NCBI RefSeq assembly: GCF_019665785.1 | Contig: NZ_CP081149.1 | Span: 2,728,001-2,792,000 of the forward strand | DNA from: Deefgea piscis | GTDB lineage: Bacteria; Pseudomonadota; Gammaproteobacteria; Burkholderiales; Chitinibacteraceae | Length of the DNA: 64,000 nucleotides | Direction: 5' to 3' | Program-made: the position numbers and the translations under genes | Part shown: piece after piece, positions 37,801 through 45,807 of the stretch | How the letters are laid out: the number at the start of each line of letters is the position of its first letter | Numbering within the stretch: position 1 is the first letter of the stretch | The notes under the pieces: model-generated | What the model was told of the DNA's origin: nothing | Seen by the model: the letters and a program-made list of their open reading frames with translations, nothing else | Database searches by the model: none

Positions 37801-38846
37801 TCAATCCCAATGATTTACCGCTGCATTTGCGGATGAACTTCCGGGTGATCGACGATGCGGGGCAAGAACTCGCCCAAGGCCGTGACTTGATCGCGATTCG
37901 CGCCCAATTGGGCGAAGCCGCCCAACTCACCTTCCGCGATACGGCCGATGAAACCACCGGCATTGAAAAATCGGGCATCACCAAATGGGATTTTGGTGAC
38001 CTGCCAAATAAACTGAGCTTTAAGCGTCACGGTAAGACCATGACTGGCTATCCTGGCCTCGTGCCCGACGAAGAAGTCGCCGCCGACGGTAGTCGCAAAG
38101 ACTGCGTGGCCATCCGCTTATTTGATACTGAACATGCCGCCAATGAAGCCCACCGCGCCGGCGTGATTCGGCTATTGCAATTTGAGCTCAAAGATCACCT
38201 CAAACAACTGCCAAAAAGCTTACCGAACTTTAATCAACTGGCGATTCATTTTCGCAGCCTTGGCAATAGCGACGAGCTGATGACCGACGTCATTGCTTGT
38301 ATTTGCAATCGCGCTTTTCTCGGTGACGATGAAGCGCCACGCAAAATGAAAGAATTTAACGAGCAAAAAAGCCGCGCTCGCGTGCGCCTACCCTCGGTGC
38401 GAGATGGCGTATTGCGGATTCTAAATGAGATTGCTCCTGACTTTGTCGCCCTCAGCGGCTTATTAGCCAAAGGTGGCAATATTCAAAATGAGCTTAAAAC
38501 CCAATTGGCCACGCTGATTTATCCGGGATTTTTAAGCGCAACCCCGTGGGAGCAAATGCCACGTTTGCCGCTGTATATCAAAGCGATGAAAATACGCTTA
38601 GAAAAACGTGCGCAAAATCCATCGCGAGACGGTCAACGTGGTGCCGAGGTCAATGAGTTAATGGCGAGATATATCGCTGAAATCGGCAAGTGGCAAAAAG
38701 AAGGACGTGATACGGCCAAATTACTGCCATTTAGATGGATGATTGAAGAATTGCGCATTGGCCTTTTTGCGCAAGAATTAAAAACACCGTATCCAGTTTC
38801 GCTCAAGCGCTTAAACAAAGTCTGGGAAGAACTGACTAAGCGCTAA
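34899..38846 (+). CDS. hrpA: ATP-dependent RNA helicase HrpA
   Basis: DEAH-box helicase acting on structured RNA and stalled ribosomes. The product is 1315 residues, near the 1300 of E. coli. Walker A is in [15 protein letters not shown], the DEAH motif in [20 protein letters not shown], motif III in [11 protein letters not shown], and the helicase C motifs in [19 protein letters not shown] and QRAGRCGRV. The long C-terminal region is the HrpA-specific DUF3418-type segment. The ATG at 34899 lies 56 bases beyond the MITE-like element, which may therefore carry or disturb the promoter. A hairpin repeat lies 39 bases after the stop. Confidence 0.95.
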   Translation: [1315 protein letters not shown]

Positions 38847-38885
38847 ATTGAAGCCCATTTTAATCTAGAGCGTATGTTAGAAAAT

Positions 38886-38938
38886 CAGGGTATTACCAGC
38901 TTGGCTTTTATTGAAAGCACCTTGCTGGCAATACCCTG
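38886..38938. repeat. Structured inverted repeat (GGTAT...ATACC family), copy behind hrpA
   Basis: CAGGGTATTACCAGC (38886-38900) pairs with GCTGGCAATACCCTG (38924-38938), 15 bases per arm with one mismatch and a 23-base loop, followed by TTTAATT. It probably ends hrpA transcripts. It shares the CCAGC/GCTGG inner stem with the copy at 11696. Confidence 0.7.
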
Positions 38939-39024
38939 TTTAATTATTGAGTTATTGACGGTGCCGTTTGACGACCAGATGTCGCACTAGAGCATTAAAT
39001 TCAATCAAAAAAAATCAAAACAAT

Positions 39025-39165
39025 TCATTCGCGCTGACTTGGCTCGCATTCTGGCGCCACAGATTGATTTGGAAAGGCACTTTTTTTCCACGGCAGTAGC
39101 CAAGCGGCAATTGGAAAAAAAGTTGCGGCAAAAAGCACTAACATAAACCAGGTTTCGTCAGACAT
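39025..39165 (-). CDS. 46-residue single-helix membrane peptide
   Basis: A short frame read directly from the sequence: MSDETWFMLVLFAATFFPIA, continuing AWLLPWKKSAFPNQ and ending PECEPSQRE. One membrane helix covers about residues 6-24, followed by a basic WKK and a hydrophilic tail with one Cys. A strong ribosome site (TAGGAGG, 7 bases from ATG 39165) supports translation. The layout resembles small accessory subunits of membrane complexes, but I do not recognise the family. It lies between hrpA and the Dcu transporter, on the opposite strand to both. The rest of 38939-39456 shows no gene. Confidence 0.6.
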   Translation of the reverse strand: MSDETWFMLVLFAATFFPIAAWLLPWKKSAFPNQSVAPECEPSQRE

Positions 39166-39456
39166 GATCGCCTCCTACGTGGGATTCACGTTTTTATATT
39201 AAGTGAGCGACGCGTGTTTTTTTATAAAAAAGTCAGCTCAGCTTCTAAAAATGACATAAAAAAGACAGTTCAAACGTAATAATTTCATTAATACAGTAAG
39301 CTGGCGTTAGCAAACCAGTGTGATCCCTCCTAAGCTAAAGCAAAGTGCCTAATGTCAGCGTAAATATTACCCTTACCCTCCAAATAGTCGAACCGAACAA
39401 AGCCAACCGCAGGCTTTTATGGCAGCATTGCCCCCCTTCTGATTGAGGATAACGTT

Positions 39457-40770
39457 TTGATTGCTCTTGAATTATTAGTCGTCTTATCGGCGATCTTACT
39501 CGGTGCGCGAATATCCGGAATTGGCCTTGGCGTCATGGGCGGCCTAGGCTTGGCGATTTTGGTATTTGGCTTTGGTTTACAACCCACCTCAGCCCCTATT
39601 GATGTCATGCTGATGATTATCGCGGTCATCACCACAGCGGGCTGTTTACAAGCTGCGGGTGGTATGGATTTTCTGGTGCGTATTGCCGAGAAAATTCTGC
39701 GCCGTAATCCTAAGCGAATTACTTTTTTTGCGCCTTTAGTCACCTACTGCTTCACTTTATTTGCCGGTACTGGCCATGTGGCGTATGCCGTTTTGCCGGT
39801 GATTGCCGAAGTCGCGCATGAATCGGGCGTTCGCCCTGAACGACCTTTGTCGATTGCAGTGATTGCATCACAAGCGGCGATTACTGCCAGCCCAATCTCT
39901 GCGGCAACTGTGGCGCTATTGGCCTTATTGTCGCCAGCGGGGATTCATTTGGGCGATATTTTGCAAATCGCGATTCCGGCCACCTTAATCGGCACGATGG
40001 CCGGTGCTTTAATGGCCAGCCGCCAAGGGTGCGAGTTGCATTTGGATCCGGTGTATCGCGAACGCCTTGAGCGCGGTGATTTTGCGCAAGAAAAAGACCG
40101 CGAACAAAGCGCATTGCCGAAGGGGGCTCGCCGTTCAGTGTGGCTGTTTTTTATTGCCGTCGTCAGCGTGGTTTTGCTGGGCTCATTCCCTGAGCTGCGT
40201 CCATCGTGGGTGGTTGATGGAGAAACAATCAAACTCAATATGTCACAAGCCATCGAGATGGTCATGCTCTCTGCTGCCGCATTGATTTTGATCTGCAGTA
40301 AAGTGAACCCAGAAGAAGTCATTAAAGGCTCAGTGTTTCGCGCAGGTTCTGCCGCGGTGATCGGGATTTTTGGTGTGGCTTGGATGGGGGATACCTTTAT
40401 TCAAGGCAATTTGGCATTCTTCTCTGGCTCAATTAAAGACATTGTGACTGCGCAGCCTTGGCTATTTGCCGTGGCGCTCTTTGGGATGTCGATTTTACTG
40501 TACTCGCAAGCGGCAACGATTCGCGCCATGCTGCCACTCGGGATTGCTTTAGGGTTACCAACGCCAGCCTTGATTGCGATGTTCCCAAGTGTGAATGGTT
40601 ATTTCTTTATCCCCAACTACCCCACCGTCATCGCTGCGATCAATTTTGACCGCACCGGAACGACGAAAATCGGCAAATACCTCCTCAATCACAGCTTTAT
40701 GCTGCCCGGTTTAGTTTGCTCAATTACGTCAGTCGGTAGCGGTTTTATTTTGATTAAGTTTTTGTTTTAA
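39457..40770 (+). CDS. Anaerobic C4-dicarboxylate transporter, DcuA/DcuB family
   Basis: Inner-membrane exchanger of fumarate, malate, aspartate and succinate used in anaerobic fumarate respiration. The 437-residue product has about ten or more hydrophobic segments and the family motifs VMLMIIAVITTAGCLQAAGG, FAGTGHVAYAVLPVIAEVA, GVRPERPLSIAVIASQAAIT and the C-terminal FIPNYPTVIAAI followed by FDRTGTTKIGKYLLNHSF. The start is TTG at 39457 with GAGGA 8 bases upstream; length agrees with DcuB (446). DcuA and DcuB cannot be told apart by eye. No FNR box is evident upstream. Confidence 0.9.
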   Translation: MIALELLVVLSAILLGARISGIGLGVMGGLGLAILVFGFGLQPTSAPIDVMLMIIAVITTAGCLQAAGGMDFLVRIAEKILRRNPKRITFFAPLVTYCFTLFAGTGHVAYAVLPVIAEVAHESGVRPERPLSIAVIASQAAITASPISAATVALLALLSPAGIHLGDILQIAIPATLIGTMAGALMASRQGCELHLDPVYRERLERGDFAQEKDREQSALPKGARRSVWLFFIAVVSVVLLGSFPELRPSWVVDGETIKLNMSQAIEMVMLSAAALILICSKVNPEEVIKGSVFRAGSAAVIGIFGVAWMGDTFIQGNLAFFSGSIKDIVTAQPWLFAVALFGMSILLYSQAATIRAMLPLGIALGLPTPALIAMFPSVNGYFFIPNYPTVIAAINFDRTGTTKIGKYLLNHSFMLPGLVCSITSVGSGFILIKFLF

Positions 40771-40780
40771 AAATTAATCC

Positions 40781-41632
40781 TTATGCCAGTTCGCTCGATA
40801 ACACCATTGGGCGACTGGCATCACTACACCACTCACTCCAAGATCCGGCATATAAGCGCCCGCCTTTGAATCCTGCCAATTCCATTGCCAATAAATTATG
40901 GCAAGCAGTAACACCACTACCGCACTGCTGCACCCATTCTGTGCTTGGGATATCGCCCATTAAATCGCGCCATTCATTGTGTAATTGTTCGCTCGATTTA
41001 AAGTAGCCTTGATCCAAATTCAGCATAAAAAAGCGATTTTTAGCCCCCGGAATATGTCCACCGATAGCATCGAGTGTTTCGCCGCGCCCGGCAAAACGCT
41101 CGGCACTACGCGCATCAATCACGGTAAATTGCGGCACGCTTAAATTAGCCAACACCGCATCGACATTCACAATGTAATCTGGCTGCAGCTGAACGAGGAA
41201 TTCTTTTTGAGCTGGCATTGTTGCAGGCCCTGACGCGAGCGCGCCTTCGGCTTGCAGCCAAGCGGCCCAACCACCATCGAGTACTTGGCAACGTTCAAAC
41301 CCGAGCCAACGCAGCAAAAACCATAAGCGTGCAGCAAATGGGCCGCCGCTGGCATCGTAGGCAACGACATGACTCTGTGCATCAATCCCTAAAGCACCGA
41401 GTTTTTTGGCCAATACCGCAGGGTCAGGTAATGGATGGCGACCATTATGGCCAGTCAATACGCCAGCAAGGTCTTCATCCAAATGCAAAAAATAGGCCCC
41501 CTTAATATGCGACGCCAGATAGGCATTACGTCCTGCTTGTGGATCACTTAAATCATGCCGGCAATCAATAATCACCAGTTTCGGGTCATTGAACTGCTGT
41601 TGTAACTGCTGAACGCTAATCACTGCATGCAT
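40781..41632 (-). CDS. Sulfurtransferase, tandem rhodanese type (3-mercaptopyruvate/thiosulfate)
   Basis: A 283-residue two-domain rhodanese. The first, inactive domain runs to about residue 140 (VIIDCRHDLSDPQAGRNAY, GPFAARLWFLLRWLGF); the second carries the active-site loop QQCGSGVTACHN with the persulfide cysteine. The CGSGV loop is of the 3-mercaptopyruvate sulfurtransferase (SseA) type. Start 41632 is preferred over the longer frame to 41677 because AAGGA precedes it by 7 bases and it fits the family. It converges on the Dcu gene with 10 bases between stops. Confidence 0.9.
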   Translation of the reverse strand: MHAVISVQQLQQQFNDPKLVIIDCRHDLSDPQAGRNAYLASHIKGAYFLHLDEDLAGVLTGHNGRHPLPDPAVLAKKLGALGIDAQSHVVAYDASGGPFAARLWFLLRWLGFERCQVLDGGWAAWLQAEGALASGPATMPAQKEFLVQLQPDYIVNVDAVLANLSVPQFTVIDARSAERFAGRGETLDAIGGHIPGAKNRFFMLNLDQGYFKSSEQLHNEWRDLMGDIPSTEWVQQCGSGVTACHNLLAMELAGFKGGRLYAGSWSEWCSDASRPMVLSSELA

Positions 41633-41745
41633 GGGTATTTCCTTGTCATATAGAAAATCTAAGGCTGGCTTGATCATACCCCTAAGCTTGATTCAATACC
41701 GTAGCTTCGCACTCATCTGTCGCTACCAGACAACGAATCTAGGAA

Positions 41746-41776
41746 TAAAAAAAACCGCCTTAACTTCAGGCGGTTT
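41746..41776 (-). terminator. Terminator after ybdD/cstA
   Basis: AAAACCGCCT pairs with AGGCGGTTTT around TAACTTC; on the minus strand the stem is followed by a T run (the A run at 41746-41754). Confidence 0.85.
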
Positions 41777-41792
41777 TGCGGTGAACATCAAT

Positions 41793-42002
41793 TTAACAAG
41801 GGCATTTACTCAGCTTGCCGCTTTTGCCCGGATAACGCGCGTCGATGGCCGCACGATAAAAAGCTTTTTTATCCATTGGCGTTAATTCCGGATGCTTGGC
41901 TGCCATATGCGCCAAATAGTGCGCATAATCTTGCACTCCAACCATCAAGCGAAAAGTCTGCTGAATGCGCTGCGCTAACATCAACAACGGCGCCTTAGGC
42001 AT
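41793..42002 (-). CDS. YbdD/YjiX family small protein (CstA accessory)
   Basis: A 69-residue member of the YbdD/YjiX family (DUF466), found next to CstA/BtsT carbon-starvation transporters. The family layout is present: VGVQDYAHYLAHMAAKHPEL then KKAFYRAAIDARY and a cysteine-containing end KCPC. In E. coli the partner is needed for full pyruvate uptake. ATG 42002 overlaps the end of cstA by 8 bases, indicating translational coupling. A terminator follows. Confidence 0.88.
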   Translation of the reverse strand: MPKAPLLMLAQRIQQTFRLMVGVQDYAHYLAHMAAKHPELTPMDKKAFYRAAIDARYPGKSGKLSKCPC

Positions 42003-44067
42003 TGGCCGGTGCCTCATCGCCACGCAATTGCAGCTCAGCCTCTTGTACAGTTGAGTGCTCGGCCTGCCACGCTTGATGAATCACCCGCAGCGCCGCCAAC
42101 AGCATGGTAATGACAATCGCCATAAAAATGGCGCACAGACTGGCATTGACATAATCATTGACGATAATTTGCTGCATTTGCACTGCTGTTTTGGCTGGAG
42201 CGAGTAATTCACCTTGTGCCAGTGCCCCTTTGAATTTATCGGCATGCGCCAAAAAGCCGATTTTCGGACTGGCATTGAATAATTTATGCCAGCCTGCCGT
42301 CATCGTAATCACCAAAATCCACAGCGTAGGCAGCAAAGTCACCCAGATATAACGCTGCTTTTTCATTTTTACCAAGACTGTGGTCGCCAAAATCAGCGCA
42401 ATCCCTGCCAGCATTTGATTGGCAATCCCAAATAAAGGCCACAAGGTATTAATCCCGCCGAGCGGATCAATAACCCCTTGGTACAAAAAGTAGCCCCAGC
42501 CCGATACTGCCAGCGTGGTGGCAATCAAGTTTGCTGGCCAGCTTTGCGTATTGCCTAATGCCGGAACAAACGTGCCGAGTAAATCCTGAATCATAAATCG
42601 GCAAACGCGGGTACCGGCATCGATGGTGGTTAAAATAAACAGCGCTTCAAACAAAATGGCAAAGTGATACCAAAAGGCCATCGCCGTAGGGCCGCCAAAA
42701 ACTTGGCTTAAAATATGCGCCATACCCACGGCGAGTGTTGGCGCGCCACCGGCACGGCTCAAGATCGTCGTTTCACCGACATCTTTGGCCATTTGCGTTA
42801 GCATTTCGGGGGTAATGATATAACCCCAACTCGAAATCACCGTGGCCGCTTCCGCTGCGGTTTTGCCAATCAGCGCCGCAGGCGCATTCATTGCAAAATA
42901 AATCCCCGGCTCAAGCACGCAAGCGGCAATCAAAGCCATCACCGCCACAAAGGATTCCATCAGCATCGCGCCATAACCAATCGGACGAATATGGCTTTCG
43001 CGTTCGATCATTTTTGGCGTGGTGCCTGACGCCACCAGCGCATGAAATCCCGATACCGCACCACAGGCAATGGTGATAAACAAAAACGGGAAAATATTGC
43101 CGGCAAACACCGGACCAGAACCATCAATAAACTGCGTCACACTTGGCATTTTTAGCGTCGGTGCCACATAGATAATCCCAATAGCCAAACCGACAATGGT
43201 GCCGATTTTTAAAAAAGTCGACAAATAATCCCGTGGCGCGAGCAATAGCCAAACCGGCAATACCGAAGCGACAAAGCCATAAATAATCAGCGACCAGGCC
43301 AAGGTTTCGCCTTTGAGCGTAAACATCGCCGCCATCGTTGGGTTTTGGGCCACATCGCCGCCGTAAATAATCGCCAGCATCAATAAAACAAAGCCAATAA
43401 TCGAGATTTCAGCGATTTGTCCGGGCCGGATATAGCGCATATAAATGCCCATAAAAAAGGCAATTGGGATCGTCGCCGCAATGGTAAACGTGCCCCAAGG
43501 ACTACCCACCAGCGCCTTCACCACCACCAAGGCCAAGACCGCGAGCAAAATCACCATAATCAGCAAAATGCCAATCATCGCAATCACCCCAGCCACCGAG
43601 CCTAATTCGGCCTTAATCATTTCCCCCAAGGACTTACCATCGCGCCGTGTCGAGATAAATAAAATAATCATATCCTGCACCGCACCAGCCAGCATCACGC
43701 CAGCCAGCAGCCATAAAGTGCCGGGCAAATAGCCCATTTGCGCCGCAAGCACCGGCCCCACTAAAGGCCCCGCCCCCGCAATCGCTGCAAAATGGTGACC
43801 AAACAACACCCATTTATTGGTCGGTACATAATCTAAGCCATCACTGTGCTTTTCTGCCGGAGTGAGGCGTTGATCGTTGAGCTCTAATACTTTCTGTGCA
43901 ATAAAGCGGCTATAAAAGCGATAAGCAATCGCATAACACGACATTGCAGCCACAATCAGCCACACCGCGTTAATGGATTCACCTCGATTGAGCGCAATCG
44001 TGCCAAATGCGGCCGCGCCCATTAAAGCAATAAAAAGCCAGATGGCTTTTTCCTTGATGCTCTGCAT
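41995..44067 (-). CDS. cstA: CstA family pyruvate/peptide transporter (CstA/BtsT)
   Basis: Large inner-membrane transporter, 690 residues, with many membrane helices. Family signatures include GHHFAAIAGAGPLVGPVLAA, AGAVQDMIILFIS followed by RRDGKSLGEM, and SGTTPKMIERESHIRPIGYGAM. CstA and BtsT are proton-coupled pyruvate (and perhaps peptide) carriers induced in starvation or by pyruvate-sensing two-component systems. The end overlaps the ybdD gene by 8 bases. The length is closer to CstA (701) than to BtsT (716), but the two are hard to separate by eye. AGGAG precedes the ATG. Confidence 0.92.
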   Translation of the reverse strand: MQSIKEKAIWLFIALMGAAAFGTIALNRGESINAVWLIVAAMSCYAIAYRFYSRFIAQKVLELNDQRLTPAEKHSDGLDYVPTNKWVLFGHHFAAIAGAGPLVGPVLAAQMGYLPGTLWLLAGVMLAGAVQDMIILFISTRRDGKSLGEMIKAELGSVAGVIAMIGILLIMVILLAVLALVVVKALVGSPWGTFTIAATIPIAFFMGIYMRYIRPGQIAEISIIGFVLLMLAIIYGGDVAQNPTMAAMFTLKGETLAWSLIIYGFVASVLPVWLLLAPRDYLSTFLKIGTIVGLAIGIIYVAPTLKMPSVTQFIDGSGPVFAGNIFPFLFITIACGAVSGFHALVASGTTPKMIERESHIRPIGYGAMLMESFVAVMALIAACVLEPGIYFAMNAPAALIGKTAAEAATVISSWGYIITPEMLTQMAKDVGETTILSRAGGAPTLAVGMAHILSQVFGGPTAMAFWYHFAILFEALFILTTIDAGTRVCRFMIQDLLGTFVPALGNTQSWPANLIATTLAVSGWGYFLYQGVIDPLGGINTLWPLFGIANQMLAGIALILATTVLVKMKKQRYIWVTLLPTLWILVITMTAGWHKLFNASPKIGFLAHADKFKGALAQGELLAPAKTAVQMQQIIVNDYVNASLCAIFMAIVITMLLAALRVIHQAWQAEHSTVQEAELQLRGDEAPANA

Positions 44068-44422
44068 TTTTCAATTCTCCTGAGACTCAAATAAAAACGC
44101 TTATGTCTGCGTCATTACGTGATTTCTCGCACCAACTTACCGTTCGAGTCAATAAAAGTAATTTAACTGTTGCTTTAGAGGCTGATTATGCAGTTGCTCC
44201 TCCTACTCAATTCACCATATTTAAATCATGGCTGCGGCGTGATTTACAGCCATTCAATCCAGCGCAAGCTAGGCATAAAACGCAATGCAACACCTTGTAA
44301 GAAACAGTTGTGATGCCAACAAGCTAATGCTAAATTAGCGCCGCTTAGTTGAGTTATTCAATATTATCAAAAGCTTAAATAGCAAAGACTAAGAATAAAA
44401 AAATGGATACTGGAGAAGACAA
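44068..44422. other. Intergenic region between cstA and the LPMO gene
   Basis: A 355-base gap between divergent genes, holding both promoters. A 65-codon plus-strand frame (44103-44300) has no ribosome site and unconvincing content. AT-rich sequence before 44400 and CTGGAGAAG near 44410 mark the LPMO upstream region. Confidence 0.5.
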
Positions 44423-45760
44423 ATGAATAAAAAACAACTTTCTGGCTTACTGGCCAGCAGCTTTTTAGTTTCAAGCGGCGCACTACTCATGCCGCAAATG
44501 GTTTCAGCTCACGGCTCAATGGAAGTTCCGGTGAGCCGCGGATTAAGCTGTTTTAATGAAGGCCCTGAAACACTCAAATCAGCCGCTTGCGAAGCCGCTG
44601 CTGCCACCTCAGGCAAGCAAATGCTTTATGATTGGCCGGGCACCAGCCAATTGCCTAATGGCAATCACCAAGCCTTTGTGCCAGATGGCCAGTTGTGCGG
44701 GGGTGGTCGTAGTGACTATGCTGGTTTAAATTTAGCGCGCACCGACTGGGCGACAACGCCAATAGCGCCTGATGCTAACGGTAATTTTGAGTTTATTTTC
44801 AACGGTACAGCACCGCATCAAACACGCGATTGGCAGTTGTTTGTCACTCGTGATGGCTGGAATCCAAATACCGCATTGAAATGGGCTGACTTAGAAAAGT
44901 TTTGCACCTTGGGTAATGTGCCTGTCGACAGCAATAAACGTTATAAATTGCAATGCAAACTCCCAGCCAAAAAAGGTCAGCATATTATCTATTTGGTTTG
45001 GCAACGTAGCGACAGCGCAGAAGCATTTTATTCTTGCTCTGATGTCAACTTCACCGGTGGCGTATCGACCTTTAAAGAGCTAGGGCAAATTCGTTCGGCA
45101 CAAGACTTAAGCGCCAACACCAAGGTCACTTTCCGCTTATTTGATCAAGATGGGCGCGATCTAGAGAGCACTAGCACTACCTTGGGCTTTGATTCGTTCA
45201 CTGGTTTACAAACCAATCTCGCGGCGAACTGGCCTTATACCTTGGCGCAACAAGTCAATAGCGTTTCCAAATATGTCAGCATTGGCGTATTGCAAAGCAA
45301 TAACACCATTAACCCAGTAAAAAGCACACAAGATAACCGCGTTTACAATCGCAGCGGCTTAGCAGTGAGCTATCAAATTGATATTGCATCGCCTGGCGGC
45401 ACAACACCAACGCCGGTACCAACAGCGACGCCGACCGCCAAGCCAAGCGCTAGCCCAACGCCAACTGCTACACCAACGGCGATACCAAGCACCAGCCCAA
45501 CACCCACTGCAACGCCAACGGCCAAGCCAAGCACTAGCCCAACGCCAACTGCAACACCGACGGCAACGCCAGTGACACCAACGACTAGCCCTGCTGCGAC
45601 TTGCGCTCCGGCTTGGAATACTGCAACCACCTATGCCGCGCCTAATACCAAAGTGAGCTATAACGGCCGCCTGTATAGCAATAAATGGTGGACTGCGGGT
45701 GAAGTGCCTACGGCTTCTGGCCAATGGGGCGTCTGGAAAGACCTCGGCATCTGTAAATAA
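44423..45760 (+). CDS. Secreted lytic polysaccharide monooxygenase, AA10 family, with chitin-binding module
   Basis: Copper enzyme that cleaves crystalline chitin (or cellulose) oxidatively outside the cell. The product is 445 residues: a signal peptide (residues 1-29) ending MVSA, so mature His1 is His30 in HGSMEVPVSRG, the first histidine-brace ligand; the second is the His of GTAPHQTRDW (about residue 132). An axial Phe is in YSCSDVNF. After the AA10 domain (30 to about 213) comes a middle GbpA-like domain (about 222-325), a Thr/Pro/Ala linker of 14-residue repeats, and a C-terminal CBM5/12-type module (AWNTATTYAAPNTKVSYNGR, WWTAGEVP). Ribosome site GGAGAAG precedes the ATG. Chitin as substrate is inference from the module. 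Confidence 0.93.
   Translation: MNKKQLSGLLASSFLVSSGALLMPQMVSAHGSMEVPVSRGLSCFNEGPETLKSAACEAAAATSGKQMLYDWPGTSQLPNGNHQAFVPDGQLCGGGRSDYAGLNLARTDWATTPIAPDANGNFEFIFNGTAPHQTRDWQLFVTRDGWNPNTALKWADLEKFCTLGNVPVDSNKRYKLQCKLPAKKGQHIIYLVWQRSDSAEAFYSCSDVNFTGGVSTFKELGQIRSAQDLSANTKVTFRLFDQDGRDLESTSTTLGFDSFTGLQTNLAANWPYTLAQQVNSVSKYVSIGVLQSNNTINPVKSTQDNRVYNRSGLAVSYQIDIASPGGTTPTPVPTATPTAKPSASPTPTATPTAIPSTSPTPTATPTAKPSTSPTPTATPTATPVTPTTSPAATCAPAWNTATTYAAPNTKVSYNGRLYSNKWWTAGEVPTASGQWGVWKDLGICK
45422..45547 (+). repeat. Three 42-base tandem repeats encoding the LPMO linker
   Basis: Units at 45422-45463, 45464-45505 and 45506-45547 each encode TATPTA(K/I)PS(A/T)SPTP, and a shorter fourth unit follows (TATPTATPVTPTTSP). 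The nucleotide copies differ at several third positions, so length variation by slippage or unequal recombination is possible. A reverse-strand frame rich in Val/Gly here is a shadow. Confidence 0.85.
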
Positions 45761-45776
45761 TCGTTTCTAAGTAGCA

Positions 45777-45807
45777 AATAGCCCGTTTTAAACGGGCTAT
45801 TTTTTTT
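45777..45807. terminator. Bidirectional terminator between LPMO gene and HisN-like gene
   Basis: AATAGCCCGTTT pairs with AAACGGGCTATT, followed by eight T. It overlaps the end of the minus-strand gene. Confidence 0.88.

Noticed and set aside
44103..44300. 65-codon plus-strand frame between cstA and the LPMO gene
   Set aside because: No ribosome site and no recognisable features.
45373..45630. Antisense Val/Gly repeat protein opposite the LPMO linker
   Set aside because: Mirror reading of the linker repeats, no start signals; expected when GC-rich repeats are open in several frames.
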